Origin: JAAYAO01 sp051133435
GTDB lineage: Bacteria > Actinomycetota > Actinomycetes > Propionibacteriales > Propionibacteriaceae
Direction of reading: 5' to 3'
NCBI RefSeq assembly: GCF_051133435.1
Contig: NZ_JBPGNY010000005.1
Coordinates: 316,459-380,458, forward strand
DNA length: 64,000 bases
A program made the translations under genes and the position numbers. Below the pieces are notes generated by a model. That model ran no database searches. It was not told the origin of the DNA and was given only the letters and a program-made list of their open reading frames with translations. Of this stretch, positions 7,315 through 15,916 are shown one piece after another. Numbering within the stretch: position 1 is the stretch's first letter; each line of letters begins with the position of its first letter.

Positions 7315-8840
7315 GCCTGCCCCCCGGCCACATCGGCCACCAGTCGCGGCGGGCTGTGCAGGTAGGTGATCGACGGGTCGGCCCCCACCCGGGCCGCGCC
7401 GATCTCCAGGGCATCGGACAGCCTGGTCGCGGCACGGGCACCGAGTTTGGCGGCACTGTCGCGGTCACCACCGACCCAGATCACCTCGCCCAGCAGTTCG
7501 CGGGCGGCCGCGGTCGCGTACCAGAGATGGAAGGGATGCAGGCCGTGGTTGCCGCGCTGGTTGCGGTACAGATGCAGGTACCACTCGTCGGTGGCCCAAC
7601 GCTCCTGGGCCGCGGCGATCTCGTCGTCGTCGGCAGGCAGCAACTGGGTGAAGAAGTCGGCCGCCGCGGCATCGCGATTGGCGTGGAATCTCGGGGTCAG
7701 CGCGTGGAAGGCCAGCACCACCCCGCCGGGACGCAGCGCCGGGGTTCCGGTGTGGGCCCCGAAGCTGTCGGCCAGCACCGACCAGTTGGCGATCAGCGGA
7801 TCCACCGCCTGGTCGTGGTTGTGCGCGGTGTTGGGTGCGACGCCGACCACCAGCACGTCCGCCGGGGCGGGGGCCGACACGGTGTGCATCCGACGCAGCA
7901 CTTCGGCACCGGCATTGGCCACCGCACCCGGGTCACCGGCGTGGATCGCGACGATGCCGCGTTGTCCCACGGCCTGGTAGGCACCGCGGCGCACCTGACC
8001 GGAGGCGACCCGCAGCAGTTTGTCGAAACCGGCCCAGGCGAGCCGGTCGCTGATCGTCCATTCCCATTCCCGCTTGGCCAGGAAGCCCAGGTTGGGGCCG
8101 AAGGGCTCCTCGGCGGTGATCACCTGCACGGCGAACACCGGCAACACCCCGGTCAGGGCGGTGGCCATCCGCGCGCCCACGCCACCGTCGCGCACCCCGG
8201 CCAGGCCACGTTGGGCGTCGATGGTCGCGGTGCTGGTGAGTCCGGTGGTGATCTGGTTCCAGGTGTCGTTGCCCTGTTGGTCGACCAGCCCGACGTGGAT
8301 CACCAGATCGGATTCGGCCACCCGACGGTTGACCTCGATCGGTTCATCGCGGTCGGTGCGGGCCAACTCGACCAACTGCTCACGGTCTTCGGCGTCGTGG
8401 GAGCGCAGGGCTCCGCGTCCGAGGAAGGAGCGCACCACCCGTTCACCGACCACGTGGTGCAGGTCGCCCTCCGACAGCTTGTGCTGCAGGCCGTTGGCGG
8501 CGATGAGTTCGACGTCGTCGACACCGGCCTCGGCGGCCATGGTGAGCACCTGTTCGATCACCCGGGCCCGGGGATCACTGTGCTGTCGGGGCCCGCCGAC
8601 CGAGAAGGTGATCGTCAGCTTCATCCCGGGCCGCAGTTGTTCGGCCAGCGGGGCCGCGTCCAGGGGTGCGGCGAGTTGGCCGGCCAACTCGTCCATCGGC
8701 TCGGGCAGCAGTTCGGGTTCGATCGGCGGGTACACCACCTTGGTGCCGTGCGGAAAACGCTGCCGATGGGCACGGTGGCCCTGATGGATCAGCAACGGCG
8801 GGGTCGACTCGTCGACCTCGTGAACGAATCCCGGACGCAT
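7311..8840 (-). CDS. LarA-like (DUF2088) protein, divergent from lactate racemase
   Basis: The 509-residue protein resembles the nickel-pincer lactate racemase family. Seen features are an N-terminal YPPIEPELLPEPMDELAGQLAAPL block, LTITFSVGG (strand before the cofactor site), NGLQHKLSEGDLHHVVGERVV, SHDAED, ESDLVIHVGLV, and a C-terminal half with DVLVVGVAPNTAHNHDQAVDPL. In authentic LarA a lysine in the segment after the DLVI strand carries the pincer cofactor; here that segment reads TWNQITTGLTSTATI with no lysine. Racemase activity is therefore doubtful, and no larB/larC/larE genes are nearby. The ATG at 8840 has AGGAG eight bases upstream. It follows the reductase-HAD gene by 25 bp and overlaps the acyltransferase. 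Function unknown. Confidence 0.6.
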   Translation of the reverse strand: MRPGFVHEVDESTPPLLIHQGHRAHRQRFPHGTKVVYPPIEPELLPEPMDELAGQLAAPLDAAPLAEQLRPGMKLTITFSVGGPRQHSDPRARVIEQVLTMAAEAGVDDVELIAANGLQHKLSEGDLHHVVGERVVRSFLGRGALRSHDAEDREQLVELARTDRDEPIEVNRRVAESDLVIHVGLVDQQGNDTWNQITTGLTSTATIDAQRGLAGVRDGGVGARMATALTGVLPVFAVQVITAEEPFGPNLGFLAKREWEWTISDRLAWAGFDKLLRVASGQVRRGAYQAVGQRGIVAIHAGDPGAVANAGAEVLRRMHTVSAPAPADVLVVGVAPNTAHNHDQAVDPLIANWSVLADSFGAHTGTPALRPGGVVLAFHALTPRFHANRDAAAADFFTQLLPADDDEIAAAQERWATDEWYLHLYRNQRGNHGLHPFHLWYATAAARELLGEVIWVGGDRDSAAKLGARAATRLSDALEIGAARVGADPSITYLHSPPRLVADVAGGQA

Positions 8841-8865
8841 GACGCGACTCCTTCTGCGGCGTATC

Positions 8866-11247
8866 TCAGAACTTACGGGTGGGCATCGACCAGCGCGGCA
8901 CCTGAGCGGCCGCCTTCCAGTCCACGGTCGACCATGCCCGTTCCTGGGCTTCCTTCATCAGCGCCAGATCGGGGCTGACCACGACCGGGTGGCCCACCGC
9001 GCTCAACATCGGCAGGTCGACATGACTGTCGGCATAGGCGTAGCTCTCGGCCAGGTCGATGCCGTGCACGGCGGCGTAGTGCTTCAGCCAGGCCGAACGC
9101 GATTCGCCCACCATCGGCGGCCCGGTCAGGAAGCCGGTGGCGATGCCGTCCTCATCGGTGATCAGGTCGGCGGCGATCACCACGTCGAACAGCGGCTCGA
9201 GCGGGCGGGTCAGCGGACGGATCGCGCCGGTCAGCAGGATCGTGCGATGCCCGGCGGCCCGGTGCTCCTTGATCCGACGGATCGCATCGGTGGAGACCCG
9301 CTCCAGGATGTGGTTGGTCAGTTCCTCATCCACCGCCCGTTCGAGTTCGGCAACGTCGGCCCCAGCGTAGCGGCGGTAGAAGGCGCGCAGGAAGGTACCG
9401 CGGTCGCGGCGCTCGGCGTGCAGGTAGCCGGGCAGGTTGCGCAGGATGCTGCCGACTTCGGCGAGCCGACCGAGCGGACCGCGTTCGGACAGCCGGGCCC
9501 ACAGGTAGGTCTCGATCACGTTGGTGGCCAGCACGGTGCCGTCCAGGTCGAAGGCGGCCAGCACCTTCGACTGGTCACCGCTGAGGGTGCTGAGGTCGCG
9601 GTAGGTGCTGGCGCGGGTTCCGCGTCGGCGGCGGGCCCGGTCCAGCCGGCGCACCGGTTCGGTGACCGCCGGGCAGTGCACCTCGACCAGGTAGGTGTGC
9701 CAGTCGTAGACCGCGGAGTCGAAGGCGAAGGCGTCGACATCCTCGGCGTGCAACTGGTGGTGCAGGCGCAGGGTGTTGTCGTCGACGAAGTGCAATTCCG
9801 ATTGGCCGTACTCGTTGTACAGGTCCAGGTAACGACGCAGGAAGGCAAGCTGTTTGGCCTGCTTGGACAACTGGGTGCCGGTGCGGCGCACCGCGGCCGA
9901 GCGGGGCGCGAAGGTGAGCGCCCGGGCGGCCACCGAGGTCGCCTTCTCGGAGGTGGCGAGCAGCCGTTCCACCGCCGCGGCCCCGGGGAAGTCCCATTCG
10001 TGGGCGATCGGGGTGCCGCGCCCGTCGGTCTCGAAGGGGTGGTCGATGAAGTACTGCCGCACCAGCTCGTAGAGGGTGCGGAAGGTGATCGGGTTCCGGG
10101 CCCCGGAGTTCAGGTGGTAGAACTGCGGGTCGCCGACCTCGGGTTCGGTGGCGCAGACCGCGACGATGGCGTTCACCACGTGGTCGACCGGAACGATGTC
10201 GATCACCGAATCGGGCGAGGCGGGAAACTCCGGCAACCTGCCCTTGCCGTAGGCCATGATCAGCGGCTCGGCCATCTTGTAGCCCTCGATCCACCCCGGG
10301 AAGGGGTGTTTCCAAGCCGATTCGACGATCGCGGGGCGCACCACCGACAACCGCACGTCTCGGCCCACATCGGTGACCACCCGCTCACCGAGGGCCTTGG
10401 TGAAGGTGTACACGTCGGTCCAGCCCAGGGATCGGGCCCGTTCGGTGCCGGCCTTGACCAGTTGTTCGGTGACCCATTCCTTGCGGCGACGTTCGGTGTC
10501 CACCGAGGTGGTCAGGTACCCGGCCCGGCGGTGTTCGCGTTCGGCGGCCTTGCGCAGCTTGGTCAGCCGTGCCGGGGTGCGTGATTCCAGTTCGATCGCC
10601 GAACCGAGCGCCAATCCTTGCTCGGTTTCGACCCGGTAGTCGATGTCGTGTTCGTGCGGGGCCTCGCGGATCGCGCCGCGGCGTCGACCGGCGGTGTAGG
10701 CGGTCGAGACGTGCACATAGTGCGGCAACGTGACCAGGTTGCCCTCGTTGTCGCTGCAGGCTTCCAGCATCGCCCGGATCAGGGCCTCGGTGCCGATGGT
10801 GTTGGTTTGGAAGGCCTGGTCGATGGGTGGGTCGAAGGACACATCGCCGGCGCAGTGCACGACCACGTCGAGGTCGGACGGCAGCGGCGGGACGTTGGGC
10901 AGGTCACCCTCGATCACCTCGATGCGCTGGTCGACCAACGCTTCGGGCGAACCGGCCTCGGCCACCAGGTCGGCGAAAATCTTCTTGCGCACCAGCTTGA
11001 CCACCCGGGCGCGGGCATCAGCCGACCCCTTGCGGCGCACCAGCACCGCGGCGGTGGTCTCGGGAAGTTCGGTCAGGATCTTCCACAGCAGGTGTTCGCC
11101 GATGAAGCCGGTGACCCCGGTCATCACGATCTTCTTGCCGGCCAGCAGGTCCTTCAGCCGTCCGTCAAGGGTGGGGCGGGTGTCGGCATCCGAGGTCTGG
11201 TCGTGTTCGCGCCGGAAGGCGTACGCCGGTGCGCTCGTGTTGGTCAC
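8866..11247 (-). CDS. Fatty acyl-CoA reductase-like SDR fused to a HAD-IB hydrolase
   Basis: A 793-residue two-domain protein. Residues about 35-540 are an extended short-chain dehydrogenase of the fatty-acyl-CoA-reductase/male-sterility type, with nucleotide-binding TGVTGFIG (43-50), the catalytic YTFTK (YxxxK) and RPAIVESAWKHPFPGWIEG. Such enzymes reduce acyl-CoA with NADPH to aldehyde or alcohol. Residues about 561-793 are a HAD-IB phosphatase: FDLDGT (motif I), LLTGAIRP (motif II) and YADSHVDLPML (motif IV). The GTG at 11247 overlaps the hisA stop (GTGA), which fixes the start; a longer frame runs back through hisA. Followed by LarA-like and PlsC-like genes, it suggests synthesis of a modified glycerolipid or wax-like product. 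Substrates are inferred only. Confidence 0.8.
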   Translation of the reverse strand: MTNTSAPAYAFRREHDQTSDADTRPTLDGRLKDLLAGKKIVMTGVTGFIGEHLLWKILTELPETTAAVLVRRKGSADARARVVKLVRKKIFADLVAEAGSPEALVDQRIEVIEGDLPNVPPLPSDLDVVVHCAGDVSFDPPIDQAFQTNTIGTEALIRAMLEACSDNEGNLVTLPHYVHVSTAYTAGRRRGAIREAPHEHDIDYRVETEQGLALGSAIELESRTPARLTKLRKAAEREHRRAGYLTTSVDTERRRKEWVTEQLVKAGTERARSLGWTDVYTFTKALGERVVTDVGRDVRLSVVRPAIVESAWKHPFPGWIEGYKMAEPLIMAYGKGRLPEFPASPDSVIDIVPVDHVVNAIVAVCATEPEVGDPQFYHLNSGARNPITFRTLYELVRQYFIDHPFETDGRGTPIAHEWDFPGAAAVERLLATSEKATSVAARALTFAPRSAAVRRTGTQLSKQAKQLAFLRRYLDLYNEYGQSELHFVDDNTLRLHHQLHAEDVDAFAFDSAVYDWHTYLVEVHCPAVTEPVRRLDRARRRRGTRASTYRDLSTLSGDQSKVLAAFDLDGTVLATNVIETYLWARLSERGPLGRLAEVGSILRNLPGYLHAERRDRGTFLRAFYRRYAGADVAELERAVDEELTNHILERVSTDAIRRIKEHRAAGHRTILLTGAIRPLTRPLEPLFDVVIAADLITDEDGIATGFLTGPPMVGESRSAWLKHYAAVHGIDLAESYAYADSHVDLPMLSAVGHPVVVSPDLALMKEAQERAWSTVDWKAAAQVPRWSMPTRKF

Positions 11248-11978
11248 CGTTCTTCGCCCCGGGCCACGGCCAGCGCGTCGGTCATGGTGAAGTTGCCGAC
11301 GTACAGGGCGGTGCCGATGATCGCACCCTCCACCCCGATCGGCACCAGGCCGCGCAACTGACGCAGATCCTCGAGGCTGGAGATGCCTCCCGAGGCGACC
11401 ACGGCGGCGCCGGTGCGGGCGCAGATCGCGCCGAGCAGTTCGAAGTTCGGGCCGGTGAGCATGCCGTCGGAGGCGATGTCGGTCACCACGAAGCGGGCGC
11501 AGCCGGCCTCGGAAAGTCGGGCCAGGGTCTCGAAGACGTCGCCGCCCTCGTTGGTCCAGCCGCGGGCGGCCAGCCGGCTGCCCTTCACGTCCAGGCTGAT
11601 CGCGATCCGTTCGCCGTGGGTGGCGATGATCCGCTCGCACCATTCCGGGTTCTCCAGGGCGGCGGTACCGATGTTCACCCGGGTGCAGCCGGTGCTCAGT
11701 GCCCGGCTCAGCGACTCGTCATCGCGGATACCGCCGGCGAGTTCGACCTTGATGTCGACCGCGTCGAGGACACCGGCCACCGCCTCGGCGTTGGAGCCGC
11801 GCCCGAAGGCGGCGTCCAGATCCACCAGATGGATCCACTCGGCTCCGGCATCGGCCCAGCGGCGGGCCGCCTCGATCGGGTCACCGAAGGTCTTCTCGGT
11901 TCCGTCCACGCCCTGAACGAGCTGGACGGCTTGGCCGTCCTTCACATCGACAGCCGGCAACAGTTCCAGATGACTCAC
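11244..11978 (-). CDS. hisA: PriA-type bifunctional isomerase (HisA, probably also TrpF)
   Basis: A (beta/alpha)8-barrel isomerase acting on ProFAR in histidine synthesis and, in actinobacteria, also on phosphoribosyl-anthranilate in tryptophan synthesis (PriA). The 244-residue protein has catalytic D11 (LLPAVDVKDG) and the second aspartate in VTDIASDGMLTGPN, with phosphate-binding loops ELAGGIRDD and VASGGISS. The segment RGWTNEGG matches the PriA active-site loop. No trpF is found beside trpC-trpB-trpA in this window, consistent with dual use. It follows hisH by 9 bp, and its stop overlaps the start of the reductase-HAD gene. Confidence 0.93.
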   Translation of the reverse strand: MSHLELLPAVDVKDGQAVQLVQGVDGTEKTFGDPIEAARRWADAGAEWIHLVDLDAAFGRGSNAEAVAGVLDAVDIKVELAGGIRDDESLSRALSTGCTRVNIGTAALENPEWCERIIATHGERIAISLDVKGSRLAARGWTNEGGDVFETLARLSEAGCARFVVTDIASDGMLTGPNFELLGAICARTGAAVVASGGISSLEDLRQLRGLVPIGVEGAIIGTALYVGNFTMTDALAVARGEER

Positions 11979-11987
11979 CCGAGGAGC

Positions 11988-12629
11988 CTATCGCGGATCG
12001 AGCGAGCGCACCCACCTGCGAAGCAGCCTCGCCCCGGCCGGGCCCGACTTCTCCGGGTGAAACTGCGTCGAACTGAGCGCGCGGAGCTCCACCGCGGCGA
12101 CCAGCCGGTGCCCCTGGTGTTCGGTGGTGGTGACCGTCGCCCCGGCGGCCCGCAGCCCGGCCGGGTCCAGCACGGCATAGCTGTGTACGAAGTAGTAGTA
12201 CTCCCCCGGGTCCGGGCACAGCGCGCTGCCGGCGTCGGGTTCGACGGTGTTCCAGCCCATGTGCGGCAGTCGGACGGCGGGCACCCGGGCCACCCGGCCG
12301 GGCAACAGGCCGAGGCCACGGGTGTGTTGGCCGTGTTCCACGCCCTCCTCGAACAGCACCTGGTGACCGACACAGATACCCAGAACCGGACGGGCGGCAG
12401 CCACTCGTTCGGCCAGGATCGACGGTGCCCCCACCGCGGTAAGACCTGCCATGCAGGCCGCGAAGGCCCCCACCCCGGGCACCACCAGACCGGTGGCGGT
12501 CAGGGCACGCTCGGGGTCGGCGCTGAGTTCGATGCGCGCACCGGCGGCGGTCAGGGCGCGGGTGACCGAATGCAGATTGCCCGAACCGTGGTCGAGCACC
12601 ACCACGTCCGGGCCCTCGGCGGAGTTCAC
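11988..12629 (-). CDS. hisH: Imidazole glycerol phosphate synthase, glutaminase subunit HisH
   Basis: HisH releases ammonia from glutamine and channels it to HisF. The 213-residue class I amidotransferase has the oxyanion-strand motif PGVGAF (51-56), nucleophile C86 in GICVGHQVLFEEG, and the catalytic His-Glu pair in QFHPEKSG near the C-terminus. The GTG at 12629 gives the family's short N-terminus ahead of VVLDHGSGNLHSV and lies 19 bp after the hisB stop; its ribosome-binding site is weak. The usual partner hisF is not next to it or elsewhere in this window. Confidence 0.94.
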   Translation of the reverse strand: MNSAEGPDVVVLDHGSGNLHSVTRALTAAGARIELSADPERALTATGLVVPGVGAFAACMAGLTAVGAPSILAERVAAARPVLGICVGHQVLFEEGVEHGQHTRGLGLLPGRVARVPAVRLPHMGWNTVEPDAGSALCPDPGEYYYFVHSYAVLDPAGLRAAGATVTTTEHQGHRLVAAVELRALSSTQFHPEKSGPAGARLLRRWVRSLDPR

Positions 12630-12648
12630 CGCCGCCCCGCGCGGGTTC

Positions 12649-13263
12649 TCACAGCAGGCCCTTGGTGCTCGGCACACCGCTGACCCGGGGGTCGATCGCC
12701 ACGGCATCGCGCAGGGCTCGGGCCAGGGCCTTGAACTGGGCCTCGACGATGTGGTGCGGGTCGCGGCCGGCGAGCAGGCGCAGGTGCACGCAGATGTGGG
12801 CGTGGAAGGCGAAGGATTCGATCACGTGCCGGGTCAGCGCGCCCGGGAAGGGCACCCCGCCGCGGCCGCCGCCGATCTGGGCGTAGGCGATCGCCTCCGG
12901 TTCGCCGGTGATCACGCTGTAGGGGCGGCCGGAGACATCCACCACGGCTTGGGCGAGGGCTTCGTCCAGGGGCACCATCGCATCGGCGAACCGCCGGATG
13001 CCCTGCTTGTCGCCCAGGGCTTCGCGGAAGGCCTGCCCGAGCACGATCGCGGTGTCCTCCACGGTGTGGTGGGCGTCGATCTCGACATCACCGATGGTGT
13101 GCACGGTCAGGTCGAACAGGCCGTGCTTGGCCAGTGAGGTGAGCATGTGATCGAAGAAGGGCACACCGGTTTCGATATTCGCCTGCCCCGATCCGTCCAG
13201 ATCGAGTTGCACGAAGACCGACGCCTCACTGGTTTCGCGTTTGATCTCTGCGGTGCGGGTCAT
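12649..13263 (-). CDS. hisB: Imidazoleglycerol-phosphate dehydratase HisB
   Basis: Mn-dependent dehydratase of histidine biosynthesis, monofunctional as in actinobacteria (204 residues, no phosphatase domain). Metal-binding motifs are present: FFDHMLTSLAKHG, DAHHTVEDTAIVLGQA, and the pseudo-repeat SFAFHAHICVHLRLLAGRDPHHIVEAQFKALARALRDA. The ATG at 13263 overlaps the hisC stop (ATGA), and GGAGG lies eight bases upstream. It is the third gene of the his operon. Confidence 0.97.
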   Translation of the reverse strand: MTRTAEIKRETSEASVFVQLDLDGSGQANIETGVPFFDHMLTSLAKHGLFDLTVHTIGDVEIDAHHTVEDTAIVLGQAFREALGDKQGIRRFADAMVPLDEALAQAVVDVSGRPYSVITGEPEAIAYAQIGGGRGGVPFPGALTRHVIESFAFHAHICVHLRLLAGRDPHHIVEAQFKALARALRDAVAIDPRVSGVPSTKGLL

Positions 13264-14393
13264 CGGGGTTCCTCCGGTGTTGGGGTCGATCGGTCGATCA
13301 GCTCGGGATGGGAGTTCAGCACATTGTGCATCGCGGTGCGGAATGCGGCCATTTCGTCCGGGGTGCCGGCGCTCACCCGCAGCCAACCGTCGGGGCCGGC
13401 CTCGCGCACCAGAACACCCTGGTCGAGGAGCAGCTGCCACACCGCATGCCGGTCGACGAAGGTGCCGAACAGGCAGAAGTTCGCGTCGCTGTCGGGCACG
13501 GTGAGCCCGACCCCGCGCAGCCAGTCGACCAGCAGGTCGCGCTGTTCGCGCAGCGAGTCCACCTCGGCGAGCAGTTCATCGGCGAAGGACAGTGCAGTGG
13601 TCGCGACCACCTGGGTGGTCACCGACAGGTGGTAGGGCAACCGGATGATCCGGCAGGCGTCCACGATCGCCGGTGCCGCGGCCAGGTACCCGAGCCGTCC
13701 ACCGGCGAAGGCGAAGGCCTTGCTCATGGTGCGCGAGACGATCAGCTTGGGGCATTCGGGCAGCAGTTCGAGTGCCGAGCGGGTTCCGGGACGGGAGAAC
13801 TCGGCATAGGCCTCATCGGCGACCACCACGCCGGGGGCGGCCGCACAGATCGCCCGCAGGGTTTCGGTGTCGGTCGGGGTGCCGGTCGGATTGTTCGGGG
13901 TGGTGACGATCACCACCGACGGCTGATGTTCCGCGATCGCCGCCAGGGCCGTATCGAGGTCGATGGTGAAGTCCGCGGCCCGGGGCACCGTGACGAAGCC
14001 GCTGTGGGTGTTGCGGGCGTATTCGGGGTACATCGAGTAGGTCGGCGAGAAGGTCAGCACGGTGCGTCCCGGCCCGGCGAAGGCACCGAGGACGTGGGCC
14101 ATCACCTCGTTGGAACCGTTCGCGGCCCAGATATTGGCCACCGTCAGCCCGCGGCCCAGGTAGTCGGCGAGGGCCTGCCGCAGCGCGACCGCCTCCCGGT
14201 CGGGGTACCGGTTCTGTTCTCCGACGGCCTCGCGCACCGCCTCGGCGATCGCATCGCGCAGTGCCGGGCTGGGTGGGTACGGGTTCTCGTTGACGTTCAA
14301 CCGCACCGGTACGTCCAACTGTGGCGCGCCGTAAGGTTCGGCACCCACCAGTTCGGGACGCAGCGGCAGGTCGGACAGGCTCAGTTCAGCCAC
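13260..14393 (-). CDS. hisC: Histidinol-phosphate aminotransferase HisC
   Basis: PLP-dependent class II aminotransferase converting imidazole-acetol phosphate to histidinol phosphate. The 377-residue protein shows NVNENPYPPSP near the N-terminus, NNPTGTPT, VVADEAYAEFSRPG (the Asp contacting the PLP pyridine) and the Schiff-base lysine in VSRTMSKAFAFAGGRLGY. The length is typical. Its 5' end overlaps hisD by 8 bp and its 3' end overlaps hisB by 4 bp. An additional aromatic aminotransferase role, seen in some HisC relatives, cannot be excluded. Confidence 0.95.
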   Translation of the reverse strand: MAELSLSDLPLRPELVGAEPYGAPQLDVPVRLNVNENPYPPSPALRDAIAEAVREAVGEQNRYPDREAVALRQALADYLGRGLTVANIWAANGSNEVMAHVLGAFAGPGRTVLTFSPTYSMYPEYARNTHSGFVTVPRAADFTIDLDTALAAIAEHQPSVVIVTTPNNPTGTPTDTETLRAICAAAPGVVVADEAYAEFSRPGTRSALELLPECPKLIVSRTMSKAFAFAGGRLGYLAAAPAIVDACRIIRLPYHLSVTTQVVATTALSFADELLAEVDSLREQRDLLVDWLRGVGLTVPDSDANFCLFGTFVDRHAVWQLLLDQGVLVREAGPDGWLRVSAGTPDEMAAFRTAMHNVLNSHPELIDRSTPTPEEPR

Positions 14394-15708
14394 GGGGTCG
14401 CTCCTGTCGGATCGTCACGGCCAGGGCGTGGCCGGGCAGGTTCTCGGCCCGGGCGAAGGTGGCCACCCGGTCGGCGACCTCGGCCAGAGCTTCGGCGCCG
14501 TAGTCGATCACGTGCATCGGCTTGAGGAAGCTCTGCACGCTCAACCCGGCGGAATGGGCGGCCGAACCGCCGGTGGGCAGTACGTGGGTGGATCCGGCCG
14601 AGTAATCGCCCAGCGAGACCGGGGCGAAGCTGCCGACGAAGATCGCGCCGGCATTGGTGATCCGTTCGGCCACCGCCATCGCCTCGGCGGTGTGAATCTC
14701 CAGGTGTTCGGCTCCGTAGGCGTCGGCCACCGCCACCGCCTGGTCGAGATCGTCCACCAACACGATGCCCGACTGGGTGCCGGTCAGCGCGGTGCGCATG
14801 CGTTCTTCGTGGGTCTGGCCGGTGAGCAATTGCTGCAGTTCCTGATCAACCCTCTCGGCCAGGTCGTGGGAGTCGGTGATCAGCACCGAACCGGCCATCG
14901 GGTCGTGTTCGGCCTGCGAGAGCAGGTCGGCGGCGACGTGGGCCGGTATCGCGGTGTCGTCGGCGATGATCGCCACTTCGGTCGGGCCGGCCTCGGCGTC
15001 GATGCCGATCAGCCCGCGCAGCAACCGCTTGGCGGCCACCACATAGATATTGCCCGGCCCGGTCACCACGTCCACCTTCGGGCACAGCCCCGGCACCCCG
15101 TGGGCGAACATCGCGATCGATTGGGCACCACCGACGGCGTAGACCTCATCGACCCCGAGCAGACCACAGACCGCCAGGATGTTGGGGTGCGGCAACCCAC
15201 CGAACTCGGCCTGCGGCGGCGAGGTCACCGCGATCGACCCGACCCCGGCCACCTGGGCGGGGATCACGTTCATCAGCACGCTGGAGGCCAGCGGTGCCAA
15301 ACCGCCCGGCACGTACAGGCCGACCCGGTTCACCGGCACCATCTTCTGGATCACCCGGGCCCCCGGGGCCAACTCGACCTCGACCTGTTCCGACCCGCGT
15401 TCGGCGGCGGCCACGGTGCGGCGCCGCTCGATGGCCAGCTCGAAGGCCGCCCGTACCTCGGGGTCCAGACCGGCGACCGCTTCGGTGATGGCCTCGGCCG
15501 GCACCCGCAGATGTTCGGGCACCACATGATCGAACTGCTCACTGAAACGCCGCAGGGCGGCCTCACCCTCGCGGGCCACCGCATCACAGATCGGCGCGAC
15601 GGCGGCCACCGCGGCCTCCACGTCGGTTTCGGCGCGCGGCACCAGGGTCGGGTAGTCCAACTTTTCGCCGGCGGCGAGCCGGCCTCGCAGGTCGATGATC
15701 TGAAGCAC
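14386..15708 (-). CDS. hisD: Histidinol dehydrogenase HisD
   Basis: Zn-dependent NAD enzyme performing the last two steps of histidine synthesis. Motifs include VPVNRVGLYVPGGLAPLASSVLM, VDVVTGPGNIYVVAAKR, GIDAEAGPTEVAIIAD, DLLSQAEHDPMAGSVLIT (zinc-ligand and catalytic region) and AGAIFVGSFAPVSLGDY. The start is set at GTG 15708, giving a product of 440 residues beginning LQIIDLRGRL, as in the family. GAGG lies too close for normal initiation, and GACAAT sits 7 bases before the GTG, so a leaderless mRNA is possible. Other in-frame starts exist up to 15846. It is the first gene of the hisDCBHA-lipid operon. Confidence 0.94.
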   Translation of the reverse strand: MLQIIDLRGRLAAGEKLDYPTLVPRAETDVEAAVAAVAPICDAVAREGEAALRRFSEQFDHVVPEHLRVPAEAITEAVAGLDPEVRAAFELAIERRRTVAAAERGSEQVEVELAPGARVIQKMVPVNRVGLYVPGGLAPLASSVLMNVIPAQVAGVGSIAVTSPPQAEFGGLPHPNILAVCGLLGVDEVYAVGGAQSIAMFAHGVPGLCPKVDVVTGPGNIYVVAAKRLLRGLIGIDAEAGPTEVAIIADDTAIPAHVAADLLSQAEHDPMAGSVLITDSHDLAERVDQELQQLLTGQTHEERMRTALTGTQSGIVLVDDLDQAVAVADAYGAEHLEIHTAEAMAVAERITNAGAIFVGSFAPVSLGDYSAGSTHVLPTGGSAAHSAGLSVQSFLKPMHVIDYGAEALAEVADRVATFARAENLPGHALAVTIRQERPRG

Positions 15709-15916
15709 GTCCTCGATTGTCGCAGACCGCACCGACACCGGGCATGTCCGATCAACCCGCGACAGAAGCGGGGCCAAGAAAACGTTTAGGTCACGATCGG
15801 GCCCCCGGCGGTGCCTGGATCGGCACAAACTCTTGCCACCCCGCACCGGTTACGCCAACGTATGGACGCACGACATGGGTCGTTGACGTGATGGGGCGAT
15901 TCGCTGGAGGTAGACG
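15709..15916. other. Divergent intergenic region between hisD and metP
   Basis: A 208-bp region that should contain the promoters of the his-lipid operon (minus) and the metP operon (plus). GACAAT at 15710-15720, read on the minus strand, could be the hisD -10 for a leaderless transcript. On the plus side GGAGG (15906-15910) is the metP ribosome-binding site. A short dyad CGAC-ATGG-GTCG lies near 15876-15889. No gene, RNA or strong operator is evident. Confidence 0.4.

Noticed and set aside
11248..11643. 132-residue N-terminal extension of the reductase-HAD protein
   Set aside because: It lies wholly within hisA in another frame and translates to an Arg-rich, motif-free sequence. The GTG overlapping the hisA stop is the credible start.
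15876..15889. McbR-type operator before metP
   Set aside because: The short CGAC-N4-GTCG dyad does not match the known McbR motif and may be chance.
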